From Meloidogyne chitwoodi (lineage: Eukaryota > Nematoda > Chromadorea > Rhabditida > Meloidogynidae): a stretch of 64,000 bases of DNA. The notes beneath the pieces were generated by a model, which did no database searches, was not told the origin of the DNA, and worked only from the letters and a program-made list of their open reading frames with translations. Where the stretch lies: NCBI GenBank assembly GCA_015183035.1, contig JACZZP010000005.1, positions 682,001-746,000 on the forward strand, written 5' to 3'. This document shows positions 1-10,792 of the stretch, piece by piece (positions within the stretch are counted from its first letter, which is position 1; every line of letters begins with the position of its first letter). A program made the translations under genes and the position numbers.

Positions 1-238
1 ATTTTGGCAAGGTCATCAACATCGAGAATTAAAGAAAATTAAAAAAAAAAGAAAATAAAAAGAGGCGGGACACCAACTGCGTAATTGGGGACCTCGATGG
101 CCTTTAATTGCTGTCCGATGTTCAAATGACTGGAACCAGGTTAAGATAAAAGGTAAAGGTAGCAATGCATGTGCCACACACTGGGCTCATTTATTATTTG
201 CAAAAGAGAAAAAACATTTTTTTTTAATATTTTTTTAA
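1..238 (+). CDS. 3' end of an unrecognised gene
   Basis: This is an open frame cut by the left window edge. A frame from about 63 to the stop TAA at 236-238 reads a low-complexity-free peptide with three Trp, two Cys and the stretches NWGPRWPLIAVRCSNDWNQ and ACATHWAHLLFA, which is unusual for such A+T-rich DNA. An intron at 12-62 (GT...AG) would join the first bases (FWQ) in the same frame. I do not recognise the family. The composition, with Trp, Cys and balanced codons, is the main argument that it is coding. The acceptor could also lie two bases further on, at 64. Confidence 0.4.
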
Positions 239-891
239 TCAGTAAAATTTAATTTTTTATTAACACATCTTTTTGCTAATTTATTTAAATTTTTTATTAG
301 ACAGAAAATATTTGTTTTAATTTAATTTTATGATTATTTTTCTTCTCATTAAAGCAAATAAATTTAAAAATTAGATTTATATTATTCCAGATATTTCCCT
401 TATCAAAATATTATATATTTTCTGTCTAAACTCCTTTTATACTCTTTCACTAAATTTTATTTTAAAAATACAAATTTATTTAAATAATTAAAAAATACTT
501 TTAGAGAGTAAAATTTACACTTTCCTTAATCCTAATTTTCGAATTTAATTAATCATAGTAGATTTATTATAATTATTCTAATAAAAAGGCAATATCTCCT
601 TTCATATATGTGTGGTATTTACTAGTAAATAATACCTCTCATTTTTAATATTTTTTAAAAAAGAAAAGAAAAAATGAGGAAAAACTAACGGTCAAAAACA
701 CACTTTAAGGATAACAGGGTTCCACTAAAAACTAAATTTTAAAAATATTATTTGAATTTATAAATAAATTTGTATTTTTTTAATTTAAAATTAACGCAAT
801 TTTCCTTTCTATTTTACACAATATTCCTTCAAAAAATATTTTTTTTAATTTTAAGAGATTTATTAATCTTTCCCCTATTAATTTAACAGCC
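239..891. other. intergenic, no gene seen
   Basis: Very A+T-rich spacer between the preceding stop and the collagen start. It holds only a short palindrome near 612-635 (GGTATTTACTAG and its mirror). I see no coding signal. Confidence 0.6.
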
Positions 892-2091
892 ATGACAGAA
901 GATTGTAGCAAACAAAGAGAATACGAAGCTGATGGAATGCGTAAGCTAGCATTCTTTGGTGTTGCAATGTCCACTGTTGCAACATTAGTTTGTGTCCTTT
1001 CTGTTCCAATGGTTTATAATTATATGCAACATATCAACTCTGCAATGCTTAACGAAGTTGATTTTTGCAAATCTCGATCAGGAAATATATGGAGAGAAGT
1101 AACACGAACACAGGTATTTCATTAAAATTGGACATTTTAATTAAAAGAGAATGAAGCTTTGGGGTTGACTTTAGCTTGAATTTAAAAATAAATTTGAGTT
1201 TCTTAATATTTTAATAAAACTATATTTTTAAGGTTGTTGCTAGTGAGCGAAAACGACACACACGATCCTATGGAGGAAGCGGTGGTGGCGGAGGAGGAGC
1301 CTGTTGTGGATGTGGTGTCTCCCCACGCGGTCCTCCTGGCCCACCTGGACCAGCTGGTCAACCAGGACATGATGGAGGACCCGGATTCCCCGGTCCGCCT
1401 GGAAAGGACGCTGCACCACCAGCACCCTTACCGATGGGAGGCACTGGGTAAATGCATTTATATTTTTAAATAAATTGAACATAGGTAATTTATAACTTAC
1501 AACTTTCAGTTGCCAAACATGCGAAGCACCAAAGAACGGAGCTCCTGGATCACAAGGACCTCCTGGTCCACCAGGAGCTCCTGGCGAAGCAGGTCCCCCA
1601 GCCCTTGGTGGTGGTAAAGGACCCAGAGGTCCTCCAGGACCCCCAGGACCTTCTGGAGAGCCAGGTACTGATGCTATAAAATCTTTTTAATCAATACATT
1701 TTAAGGACATGCCGGACCACCTGGAGCTCCAGGTCAACCAGGACAGCTTATGTTTGTTTTTTATATAATTATTTTATCAATCCTTTTGTTTTTAGTAGCG
1801 GAGGACCCTCAAAATGTGGACCAGCTGGACCTCCAGGACCACCAGGTCTTCCAGGACATCCAGGAGGACAAGGACCTCCCGGAGGAGCAGGTAATGATAT
1901 AATACATTCAAATCTCTAATAACAATTTAATTTAAGGACATGCTGGCGGTCAAGGACCACCTGGAAATCAAGGCCCTCTTGGTCCCCCTGGCCACCCAGG
2001 AGCCCCAGGATCACCGGGACAGGCGGGAGGAAAAGGAGGAAGTGGTCAATGTGATCATTGTGCACCCCCACGTACATCCCCTGGATATTGA
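892..2091 (+). CDS. nematode cuticle collagen
   Basis: Structural collagen of the nematode exoskeleton, secreted by the hypodermis and trimerised through Gly-X-Y repeats. Six exons (892-1113, 1233-1447, 1510-1664, 1706-1751, 1796-1890, 1937-2091) keep frame and give 295 residues, normal for the family. The N-terminus has a charged start, a hydrophobic membrane/signal segment (about residues 20-45) and the N-terminal cuticle-collagen domain. A subtilisin-type site RKRHTR (about 80-85) follows, then a Gly-rich linker with ACCGCG. Gly-X-Y blocks are interrupted by Cys pairs (CQTC, a lone C in SKCGP, terminal CDHC), and the protein ends PPRTSPGY. Cys-bounded triple-helix blocks are the known hallmark of the class. 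Introns are 45-119 bp. The exact collagen subgroup is not assigned. Confidence 0.95.
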
Positions 2092-2622
2092 GCAACAATT
2101 GGAAAAGAAATTGAAGGAAAAGACGACTCAGAATCGAAAAAAATGCATTAACAAGATTTGGAGATTTTCGTCAAATTTTGTGCGTGTAAAGAGGAAAATT
2201 ATAAAATTTTATGTTTTTTTCTTTAGATTTTTCCATTGGGTTAACATTTATAAATATTTTTTTTTTATTTTAGAGGAAAATACAAATTTGAATAGAAAAA
2301 AAAATTATTTGAATTTTAAAAATAATCTGATTAAATCCTAAACTTAAATTTTATGCAACAATAATAAATAAATATAAATAATTAAAATTTTTAAATTTAC
2401 CAAATTTTTCCTATAATATAATAATTATACTTTAACACTTTGACTTATTTAATTCTTGCAAATTCATACCAAAAATTAAAAATAAAATAATTACCAAATA
2501 AATCAAGTAGGAAGACAGTTCATTTCTAAATAAATATTTACTTAATATATATTAATATATTAAATAATTATAAATATAATTTAAAACTTGGAAAAAATAC
2601 CACAAAATTACCAAAAAAAACA

Positions 2623-2793
2623 ATGGATCTACGAAATACGCGCACAAACGTAGGTTGTTTTTTGCCCATTCTTCAAATGATCTACTTTTCAGTATGTGAT
2701 GGAATGAGACGCTCACGGTATCGGCAACAAGAACGCCAGAGACGTGAGCGTCGGCGTCGTATGCGGAGGGAGCGCATACAACGTTGGGCGTAG
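2623..2793 (+). CDS. small Arg-rich protein, copy 1
   Basis: 56-residue ORF. Residues about 10-27 read VGCFLPILQMIYFSVCDG, a short hydrophobic stretch. The remainder is strongly basic: RRSRY, then Arg/Gln/Glu repeats, ending RIQRWA. No family is recognised. Against the second copy at 3761, differences in the hydrophobic part are mostly third-position or conservative (GTA/GTT, CCC/CCG, CTT/CTC, TAC/TAT, TCA/TCG, ATG/CTC, ATC/GTT, GTA/ATA), which argues that a protein is or was under selection. The basic half is nearly identical in DNA and contains two hairpins: GACGCTCACG with CGTGAGCGTC, and a stem around CGCATACAACG. The ORF could therefore also lie within a structured RNA. Confidence 0.45.
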   Translation: MDLRNTRTNVGCFLPILQMIYFSVCDGMRRSRYRQQERQRRERRRRMRRERIQRWA

Positions 2794-2819
2794 GTCTGGT
2801 CGCCTACAAATCTCTCTAA

Positions 2820-2860
2820 TTTTTGGGTAGGATTGCGAAAGCAGTCCGTAAATCTGTAAA
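2820..2860 (+). other. conserved hairpin with GAAA loop downstream of the ORF
   Basis: GGATTGC-GAAA-GCAGTCC forms a 7-bp stem (one G-U) capped by a GNRA-type tetraloop. It is identical in all three tandem copies (about 4005-4023 and 5060-5077). Just upstream, GTAGGT...GCCTAC (ACCTAC in copy 2) makes a second small stem. It could be a 3'UTR or processing element, or part of an RNA gene. Confidence 0.45.
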
Positions 2861-3115
2861 ATTAAAAAATAATATGGTTTATTTAAAGTTAAAAAATAAT
2901 TTTTATTTATTCGAATCTTTATTATTAAAGAAATTAAAAAGTACCAATAGTAAAGTAATCCATTCTAAAGATGCCGATACTCAATCCATAACGTATTCTT
3001 AAATAATAATGTTAAAATTGTAAAATACCCGATATATTTGTAAGAATTTGCAAGAATTAAATATTTTAATATTTTTTTTATAAAATATTAAATATTTTTA
3101 TATAGTAGTAGGATA

Positions 3116-3394
3116 TGTCTCCAAGCTTTTGTGACGAACATGTCGATGTTCGTGGACTAGTAAAGTTGTCGGAGGCGCGTCTGGAATGGAAGAGATTATA
3201 AATTGTTGGGGACAACTCAATAGGGTCCTTTGTTGATTTTTTGAGTCGAAAGCCAATCGCGGGCTCGGGGACGAACACTAATATGTAGGAAATTTAGGTA
3301 TATTATATATTTTGACATTTATATTTAATCAAACGATAAGCATATCGTTAAGATTTTAGCATTAGATTGACACTTAAATTTTTTCAATTCTAGG
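3116..3394. other. spacer between array units
   Basis: Moderately GC-rich for this window around 3120-3280, unlike the rest of the array, with no counterpart in the other spacers. A 66-codon minus-strand frame lacks any recognisable motif. Possibly an old insertion; nothing further is supported. Confidence 0.3.
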
Positions 3395-4320
3395 GTCTTA
3401 GAAAAAATACAAATTTAAATAGAAAAATTATTTGAATATTAAAAATAATTTAATTAAATCCTAAGCTTAAATTTCATGCAACAATAATAAATAAATATAA
3501 ATAATTAAAAATTTTGAATTTTCCTACATATAATAATTATATTTTAACACTCTGACTTAATTAATTCTTGCAAATTCATACCATAAAATTAAAAATAAAA
3601 TAATTACAAAATAAATCAAGTAGGAAGACATCACAGGTCTAAATAAAATTATTTACTTAATATAGGTATATTAAAATATTATTAATTTTATAAAATAAAT
3701 TATACTTAATATATATTAAAATATTTAAATTATTATAATATAATTGAAAACTTACCAAAAATGCCACCAAAAACAATGAACTCAAATAACCGCACGAATA
3801 ACAGAACAAATAACCGAAGTAATGTTGGGTGTTTTTTGCCGATTCTCCAACTCGTTTATTTTTCGATACGGGATGGTATGAGACGCTCACGGTATCGGCA
3901 ACAAGAACGCCAGAGACGTGAGCGTCGGCGTCGTATGCGTAGAGAGCGCATACAACGTGGGGAGTAGGTTTGGCCACCTACAAAGCTCTCTAAATTTTTG
4001 GGTAGGATTGCGAAAGCAGTCCGTAAATCTGTAAAATTGAAAAATAATATTACGTATTTAGAGTTAAAAAATAATTTTTATTTATTCAAATCTTTATTGC
4101 TAAAAGACCTTTAGATATTTTAATTAAAAAACAGATTTACTATATATTGAATAAAGTAATCCATTCTATAAATGCCGATACTCAATCATCCATAACGTAG
4201 TCCTAAATAACAAATATTAAAATATTAAATATATTTGTACGAATTTGCAAGAATTAAAATATTTTAACATTTTTGATAAAATATTAAATAATTTTATATA
4301 GTAGTTAGGTAGATATTCAA
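3395..4320. repeat. tandem unit 2 of the Arg-rich ORF array
   Basis: Second copy of the unit described at 2160. It carries the longest version of the ORF and the same downstream hairpins. Confidence 0.75.
3761..3967 (+). CDS. small Arg-rich protein, copy 2
   Basis: 68-residue ORF with an N-terminal Asn/Arg/Thr-rich extension (repeated NNRTNNR) not present in copy 1. It is followed by VGCFLPILQLVYFSIRDG and the same basic tail ending RIQRGE. The start is the first ATG after a purine-rich leader; an internal ATG (MNSNN) is the other choice. There is no signal peptide. The short hydrophobic run followed by a polybasic tail could bind membrane or nucleic acid, but that is only composition-based. 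Confidence 0.45.
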   Translation: MPPKTMNSNNRTNNRTNNRSNVGCFLPILQLVYFSIRDGMRRSRYRQQERQRRERRRRMRRERIQRGE

Positions 4321-4389
4321 GTGAAACAATTATGTTGCCTTGCACAAGTAAGCGAAATACAATTAAGAAATTAATTTTACGTTCTGTTA

Positions 4390-5345
4390 GCCTTTGAGGA
4401 AAAGTTATAAAATTTTATGATTTTTCTATAGATTTTAACATTACTAAGTTAATATTTAATTTTAAAGGAAAATACAAATTTAAATAGAAAGAAAAATTAT
4501 TTGAATATTAAAAATAATTTAATTAAATAATAAGAAATTTCTGCAACTCCATAATAAAATTAATAAAATAATTAAAAATTTTTTTTAATTTGCCAAATTT
4601 TTCTTATAATTAATTATATTTTAAAAATTTGACTTTATTAATTCTTGCAAATTCATAACATAAAATTAAAAATAAAATAATTACAATAGATCAAGTTGGA
4701 AGACAGTTCATTTCTAATTAAGTAAAATAATTATTTACTCCGTATATATTATTTAATAATTAATAATATAAATAAAATTATTTACTTAATAATATTAAAA
4801 TATCTAAGTAATTATAAATATAATTAAAAACTTGGAAAAAATACCACAAAAAAACAATGGATTTACGACACACACACCAATATAGGATGTTTTTTGCCCA
4901 TTCTCCAAATGATCTACTTTTCAGTACGTGATGGAATGAGACGCTCACGATATCGGCAACAAGAACGCCAGAGACGTGAGCGTCGGCGTTGTATGCGTAG
5001 AGAGCGCATACAACGTTGGGCGTAGGTCTGGCCGCCTACAAATCTCTCTAATTTTTGGGTAGGATTGCGAAAGCAGTCCGTAAATCTGTAAAATTGAAAT
5101 ATATTTAAAGTTAAAAAATATTTTTACTCACATTCAGAGCTTTATTACTAAAGAAAGTTGAAATAATTAATTTAAAAAGTTCCAATAGTAAAGTAATCCA
5201 TTCTAGCGATCTATAGTGCCGATACTCAATTATCCATAACGTAGTTCTAAATAACAAATATTAAAATAAAATATTATAATATATTTGTATGAATTTGCAA
5301 GAATTAATATATTTTTATATTTTATGAAAAAATATAAAATAAATA
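4390..5345. repeat. tandem unit 3 of the Arg-rich ORF array
   Basis: Third copy; flanks are diverged, but the ORF core and the 3' hairpin block are kept. Confidence 0.7.
4857..5025 (+). pseudogene. small Arg-rich protein, copy 3 (frame break)
   Basis: The ATG matching that of copy 1 is at 4857, but the stretch before GGATG is two bases shorter, so the original start is out of frame with the conserved body. The body stays open to TAG 5023-5025. An internal ATG at 4909 could still give 38 residues (MIYFSVRDG plus the basic tail). The hairpins are intact, and the second stem is fully complementary only in this copy (CGTTGTATGCG with CGCATACAACG). Confidence 0.45.
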
Positions 5346-5390
5346 TTTTTATAAGTTAATCTAACAATAAGTGTAGATAATAAACAATTA

Positions 5391-5468
5391 TTTTGCCTTG
5401 CCCAAGTGCTAACAGAGCGAAATACATTTGATAATTAATCGCTCTGTTAGCCCTTGAGCAAGGCAAAA
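5391..5468. mobile_element. 78-bp palindromic element
   Basis: Near-perfect 30-bp arms (TTTTGCCTTGC...GCTAACAGAGCGA and mirror) around an 18-base loop. A degraded relative lies near 4330-4415, where GTTGCCTTGCACAAGTAAGCGAA is followed by a weaker mirror. A miniature foldback element is the simplest reading. Confidence 0.6.
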
Positions 5469-6004
5469 TATATGAACTTTTATAAAATCATTTTCAATAG
5501 AAAATATTAAATTAAATTATTTTAATAAATAAATATTGTTTGTGGGACAAAAAATAAAATGAAAATGGCTACTTATATTTTTTAGCATAAATTTTTTTTG
5601 CCATTGGGAAATCAATAATGTACTACTTGCAATAGAGAATGGATATGCTTATGTTAGTTTTATGGGAAGGAAATAAAGTATTTTTCTTGAGAGAGAAGGA
5701 TAATGATGCTAAAAGCATTTTTACCATTAGACATAACCTCCTAGGGAGAGATTATGTCTAGAGTGTTAATGTCCAGTTGTAGTGATGAACTTAAGGTTTA
5801 CCACAGCATTTAGAAAAAATTATCAAAATTAAAAAGTCAAATAAATCACAATTAATTTTTTATAGCAAAATTTTAAGCAATTTTGAATATACAAATGATC
5901 AATTTTATTTTTTACATTGCATCGTTTGGGTAATTTAAATTATAATTTGTTTATTAATTATGCTCAAAAAAATGGTAAGGTTTTTATTAAAGTAAAAGTG
6001 TCTA
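5469..6004. other. intergenic, no gene seen
   Basis: A+T-rich DNA with one short hairpin around 5727-5764 (TAGACATAA...TTATGTCTA). Nothing coding is supported. Confidence 0.5.
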
Positions 6005-6577
6005 ACAAGGGACACTCTCGAACTGTAACTATTAATTTCGAATTTTTTTTTGCACTATCGTGTAGAGCAGGGTCGAAAACCTATTGCCAATTTTTGGCTT
6101 TTTTGGCTAGGACCCCCAAACTAAAAAGTTACAGGGCTTCAAAGTTAGACCGCTTGAGTCCTCCGTAAATTAAAAAGTTTTACAATTTATCTTCCTTACT
6201 ATATAAATTAAATAAAAAAATTTTTGTTTGTTGTCGTTGTGGTGCAGTGGTAGTGTTCTCGGCTTGTTGGTTAAACGGGTGGGTTCGATACCATTTGGGG
6301 TTAACGCCTTTTCTCTATCGCTAACCTATTTTCCTTTAACATGGAGAAAGAGAAAAATCACTCTGTTCGTCTCATTGTTACTAACCACACTATTTTCAGA
6401 TTAGTTGCTTAAGACACAAACTGCCCCAAAGTATCAAACTTTGAAGCCCTGTAACTTTTTAGTTTGGGGGTCCTAGCCAAAAAGCCAAAAATTGGCAATA
6501 GGTTTTCGACCCTGCTCTACACGATAGTGCAAAAAAAAATTCGAAATTAATAGTTACAGTTCGAGAGTGTCCCTTGT
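6005..6577. mobile_element. foldback element with tRNA-like core
   Basis: Arms 6005-6146 and 6437-6577 are almost perfect inverted copies of about 141 bp (outer end ACAAGGGACACTC, inner end GGGCTTCAAAGTT). The 290-bp centre carries a tRNA-like unit. An open frame across the left arm (5917-6168) is a by-product of the repeat. Confidence 0.75.
6232..6310 (+). repeat. tRNA-like (SINE-type) Pol III unit
   Basis: It contains a good A-box-like TGGTGCAGTGG at 6240-6250 and a perfect B box GGTTCGATACC at 6282-6292, at tRNA-like spacing. No complete acceptor stem pairs around it, so it is read as a tRNA-derived SINE head or tRNA relic rather than a working tRNA. Confidence 0.55.
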
Positions 6578-6638
6578 AAGTAAGATAAAGGATTGTATCT
6601 GATTGGCTATTTTATTGTTGTAACTTATGTTGGGGTCG

Positions 6639-7243
6639 CTTTAGTATATGGGGTCCGAGCTCGGATCATGTAACACATATAATTCGATTCCTCTCGAAGA
6701 GCTGAGCACGAATACATAAGTTTATTTCTAGGAAAAATTTTTGGGCCGAGTTACAGGTCCCCGAAAATTGAAAAACCATAGGGGGGAGTAAGCTAATTTT
6801 TGGGGTGAAAAATTCGAATATGAGTATGATAGCTCATTCGAATCGAGACCTATCGAATGAGACCAAAATTGTCGAGATTGAATGATTATGAACAAAGTTA
6901 TGAAGGATCGAAGTTTGCTGGAAACACGCCAAACTTGGACCTATTGGGAGTGTTTTATGACTTCTTCGTTTGGGAGCCCATCTCTCGTTGGCTTTTGGTA
7001 CATGCGTTATTCTACGGCGCAAATTACAACAAAATAATTAATTCAGTGAAAATAATTGAAGTGCAGCCGCGGTAATCACTTTGAAGAGCTTACTCCCCCC
7101 TATGGTTTTTCGATTTTCGCGGACCTGTAACTCGGCTCAAAAATTTTTCCTAGAAATAAAATTTATATTTTCGTGCTCAGCTCAACGAGAGGAATTGATT
7201 GATATATATTAAATATTTCTAGCTCGGACCCCATATACTAAAG
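6639..7243. mobile_element. MITE with long terminal inverted repeats
   Basis: The ends CTTTAGTATATGGGGTCCGA and its mirror bound an element with about 150-bp imperfect arms. Both arms contain GAGTTACAGGTCC-like and CTCCCCCCTATGG-like blocks. The centre (about 6800-7080) contains GCCAAACTTGGACC. A second, left-truncated copy lies at 20846-21275. The arms hold no gene. Confidence 0.75.
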
Positions 7244-7614
7244 AACAGCCAAATTTTGAATGTAAATTGACTAAAATTGTTCTCCTCAATTTGACTTAGA
7301 AATTATAAATTTGTTATTAACACAATAAACTGTCTAAATAATTAATTTTCGCTGTTTTAATAATTTTACAAATTTATTTTAAAAAAGAATTTTTTGGTAG
7401 CTTATATTTGTTAAAAATTTAAAAATTCTTTCTTTCTCGTTCGTTTCCGTCATCCTTTTTTCAATGTGTAATTTTTTGATTAATTCGCAATTAACGTTTG
7501 AGAAGTATTTTCTCTTTTTTACTTTTTATTTCACTTTTTATAATTAATAAAAAATTTTAATTAATTTATTTACTGCTTTTTTAAGAAAAAATTAATAAAA
7601 AATTTAAAAATAAA
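7244..7614. other. upstream region, no gene seen
   Basis: A+T-rich DNA between the MITE and the next small gene. It probably holds the promoter, but no element can be named. Confidence 0.4.
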
Positions 7615-7981
7615 ATGAAGGAAAATCAACAATATTTTATTTTTTTTATTATTTTAATTTTATTTTTATCATTTTCTGATGCAAATATTAATGGTTATAC
7701 AGCTGCAGTAGAATCTGACCCACCAAAATTAAATTGTGCCGGAGATATTGACTCTACAAGTGAAGCTAAAGCAACAGATTCTAATCCTTTTTGTGTTTAT
7801 CCTGCACTTGTTGGGGTATTTTATTTATTTTTTCTTAAATTTTAAATTTTATTTTAATAGTTTTTTAGTCAGAAACTATTTTCTAATTTAAAAAATAAAA
7901 TTTTAATTAATTTATTAGGACCATCCTTCTCCTAATCTAAGACAAGGCTCAATAAATTCAGCTGATTTTAATCACAAATGA
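7615..7981 (+). CDS. small secreted protein, unknown
   Basis: Two exons (7615-7815 and 7919-7981, phase-0 GTATTT...TTATTAG intron) give 87 residues. A classic signal peptide (hydrophobic FIFFIILILFLSFS, cleavage likely after SDA) precedes an acidic, Ser/Thr-rich mature region with two Cys (LNCAG and PFCVY), which could form one disulfide. The C-terminus reads HPSPNLRQGSINSADFNHK. There is no dibasic processing site and no recognised family. It fits a small nematode secreted protein of unknown role. Confidence 0.65.
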
Positions 7982-8120
7982 TATATAAAATGTATTTTTT
8001 AATACAAATTTAAATAATTTGTAAATTTTTCTTGTAAATATTATAATTAAAAAGTATTTAATTTTTTAAATACTTAAAGTTTATAAAAATTATTATAAAA
8101 AAATTTAAATTAATTTTTAT

Positions 8121-9629
8121 TCATTTTTTAATATGAAAAACTTCAATTTTATTTCCAATATAATCCATTGCATAAATGTTTTCATTGTACATAGCTAATG
8201 CAGTCCACAACCAAAGACGTTTTTCATCAGTTTGTTTTTGTTGTTTTATTTTTAATTTTGTTTTTAATTTGCCATCCTTTAAATAATAAAAAGATTTAAA
8301 AAAAAAAATAATTTTATTAAACTAACCAAATTAAAAATTAACATTTCTTTACGCATTCTACTTGCAGTAATTAAAATAGAATTTCCATCTTCTTCAGTAA
8401 ACATTTGTAAAGCACTTATAGACATTATTTGTTGATTTAATTCTGTTGTATTTTGTTCATTAAATGTTTTTAAAATTTGTCCATTTTGTACAGCAATTTG
8501 AAGAATTCCAGAAGGACAAGCAACTAGCAAAGAACGATTTTTTTGTTCTCCAGAACGTGCCAAAGATTGGCAATGTTGATGAGGTAAATGAATTGGTAAA
8601 ATTGAATTTGATAGTTTTAAATTGTCAGAAATGTTGAATGCATCAATTCTAGCTTCAAATCTATTTAGTGCGAAGACCCGAAAAAGAAAGGTGGAATTTT
8701 AGGCAATTTTAATATTTTTAAAAAATAAATAAAATATTTACAATATTTCCTTCAACAACAATTTCTTTTGCTGGTCTCTCTAATATTTGTTCAGCCAAAA
8801 GTATATTTATATCAATATCCCATATTTGTAAACGTACAAAACTTGAATCTAAAACCACTACTCTAGAAGCATTTAATGGTCTAAGACGATAAATAGACGT
8901 TGAAATTTGCATTGAACGGATAATGCTAAATAAATTAATTTAATTTTAAGATTAACGATTCGATCTTTATATTCTACGGGGAAAACAATAAACTACTATA
9001 GCCCTCGTATTTTATAAATTTTTGGCAATTGCATCACTTAATTCCTCTTCAATTTCACATTCTCACTGAAAATCCGCCTTCCTTAATGTAAGTAAAAATA
9101 AAAAAATCCAAAAATTCCAATCCGGAAAGTAAATTTAGTTTAAAAACCCCGCTAATCCTTTTAAATTTTATTACGTAGTATCCAACGATCGCAATTCAAT
9201 TTCCCCGTCTGCTTTAGCCAATAACAATCGTTCATTCCATTCACTGTCTAACATTAATGAAAGACTCATAAATTTTGATTTTCCATTGGATGGCCCAAAT
9301 TCAGTGATTTTCTCAAGTAAAAATTCATTAATTAATGGCTGGGTATCTTTAAGGAAAGAATCAGGCGAATTTGTGGCATTTTGATTATTTAAATTAATTT
9401 TGGCGTTCTGTCCATTTTTCTCATTTTGTAAATTTTCTTCAATATTATTTAATGTTGTGGTAATTTTCTCAGTTGTTGAGGTTATTTTAGGAACAGGAAG
9501 GGCAATTCTTCTCTTCCCTTCTATCAAAGCATCAGGCTGATCAGTAGCCAAAATCAAAAGGCTTATAATTGCAATTAGAGCACTAATTAATAAAAGAGAA
9601 ATTAAAAAATAACTTTGGGCAGAATTCAT
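8121..9629 (-). CDS. type II membrane protein, propeller-like ectodomain
   Basis: Exons (in reading order): 9175-9629, 8742-8925, about 8327-8683, 8121-8276. The N-terminus has one strong membrane segment (residues 8-29, LISLLLISALIAIISLLIL) with little before it, so the rest is predicted lumenal or extracellular. A Thr/Asn-rich linker follows. The remainder is a series of short beta-type stretches such as RVVVLDSSFVRLQIWDID, RSLLVACPSGILQIAV, SILITASRM and LWLWTALAMYNENIYAMDY, reminiscent of beta-propeller blades. The join between exons 2 and 3 is unclear: exon 2 ends phase 0 at GTAAAT, while the only nearby AG (8661-8662) would shift the frame. Either a non-standard acceptor is used or the gene is damaged. 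No family name is claimed. Confidence 0.6.
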
Positions 9630-9884
9630 TTTTTGAATGAAAAATCTCTTTCAACTTTCACTTTGTTTTTAAAATCCACATACCGAAAGGAAAAGTATTT
9701 TCATTTTTAAGGGTAATTTATGTCAAATTCTGTTTTTTGAAGATTTTATCTTACTCGAAAAGCTTTTTACTTTAAATTTTTTCAATTTCTGTTGTTTAGT
9801 GCAACAAAGAAAAATAGAAATTGTGCAATTAAAAAAACTAAATAAAAGAAATGCATTTAAAGATTTAAAAAATTGATGAACCAT

Positions 9885-10560
9885 AGAACTGAGCCCTCCA
9901 TCCGTTTAACAACTGTTAGGGAGACTGCGTAGCCTGCAGGAGAGGAATGCTAGTATCCAACATTTGTAAGAACTTACTGTTTGCTGTGAACGTGAATGAA
10001 ACAACTATCCATGTTCAAAACATTGTCGACTATGTTGTATATGAACATAGGATGATGTTGATCATTTGCACGGCACATATTAATCAAACATAAAGGACTT
10101 AGGATTGTGGTCTAGAATCAACTCACATGAATATACAAAAGTATTAGACATGTCTAGAGGTTGCAGTCGTAATAGTTATGACCACTTCCCCCTCCTAACA
10201 GGAAACGGCGGCCAGTTAGTTCACGAATTTCTTTGTATTTCTCTCATTAAATATAAGATGGTATATATTATATGAAATATTAAATGAGGTGTAGAATGGA
10301 GTAATACACTAAAACTGTAATTATTATAATGGTAGAGAAAAATAAAAGAAATATTCAAAAATTGTTTCTCTTATGCACTTTTTTATCATAACATTTTAAT
10401 GTTCAACCATCCTATCGGGTCCACCCAAAACATCAAAATCCTAAACATCAACTTCACAAAAATAATTAAAAACAGGTATACCCATTATTCAAATTTAATT
10501 GGTAGAATTAAAGATCGAATCTTCTTTGAGTCTTATTTTATAATTTTCAAAAAAGGTTAC
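9885..10560. repeat. dispersed repeat family, copy A
   Basis: Shares long blocks with 25133-25740: GAACTGAGCCCTCCA, TTTAACAACTGTTAGGGA, CTGCAGGAGAGGAAT, AACTTACTGTTTG, GGTTGCAGTCGTAAT, and a tail AAAACAGGTATACCC. Copy A holds about 220 bp (10199-10425) that copy B lacks. There are no terminal repeats and no ORF; possibly a degraded transposon. Confidence 0.7.
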
Positions 10561-10792
10561 TTTTGAAAAAGTTATGATTTTTTAAAATTTTGGATATAAA
10601 ATGACATCAAAATTTTGAGGTAAAAAATTTTAAACATTAAAATTAATGTAATATGGGCAAATTACATATCATTTGAAAGCCCTCATAAAGCTGAGTCTAA
10701 AAATTTTTTTTTTAATTTTTGGGTCAGTTATGACCAAGTTGCGGGGATTTGAAAGTCCAAATGTGAGGATTATGATGTGAAACGATCAGAAA

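Larger units (their letters stand above)
2160..3115. repeat. tandem unit 1 of the Arg-rich ORF array
   Basis: First of three diverged direct copies (others near 3395-4320 and 4390-5345). Shared blocks run from AAATACAAATTT, through TTCTTGCAAATTCATACC and CAAGTAGGAAGACA, the small ORF, GGGTAGGATTGCGAAAGCAG and CCGATACTCAAT, to a tail ATATAGTAG. The ORF-containing core is far better conserved than the A+T-rich flanks. Confidence 0.75.

Noticed and set aside
3657..3977. 106-codon minus-strand frame over array unit 2
   Set aside because: Antisense of the Arg-rich ORF; the substitution pattern between copies favours the plus frame.
5917..6168. 83-codon plus-strand frame
   Set aside because: It lies across the left arm of a foldback element; the peptide has no motif and its frame is mirrored in the other arm.
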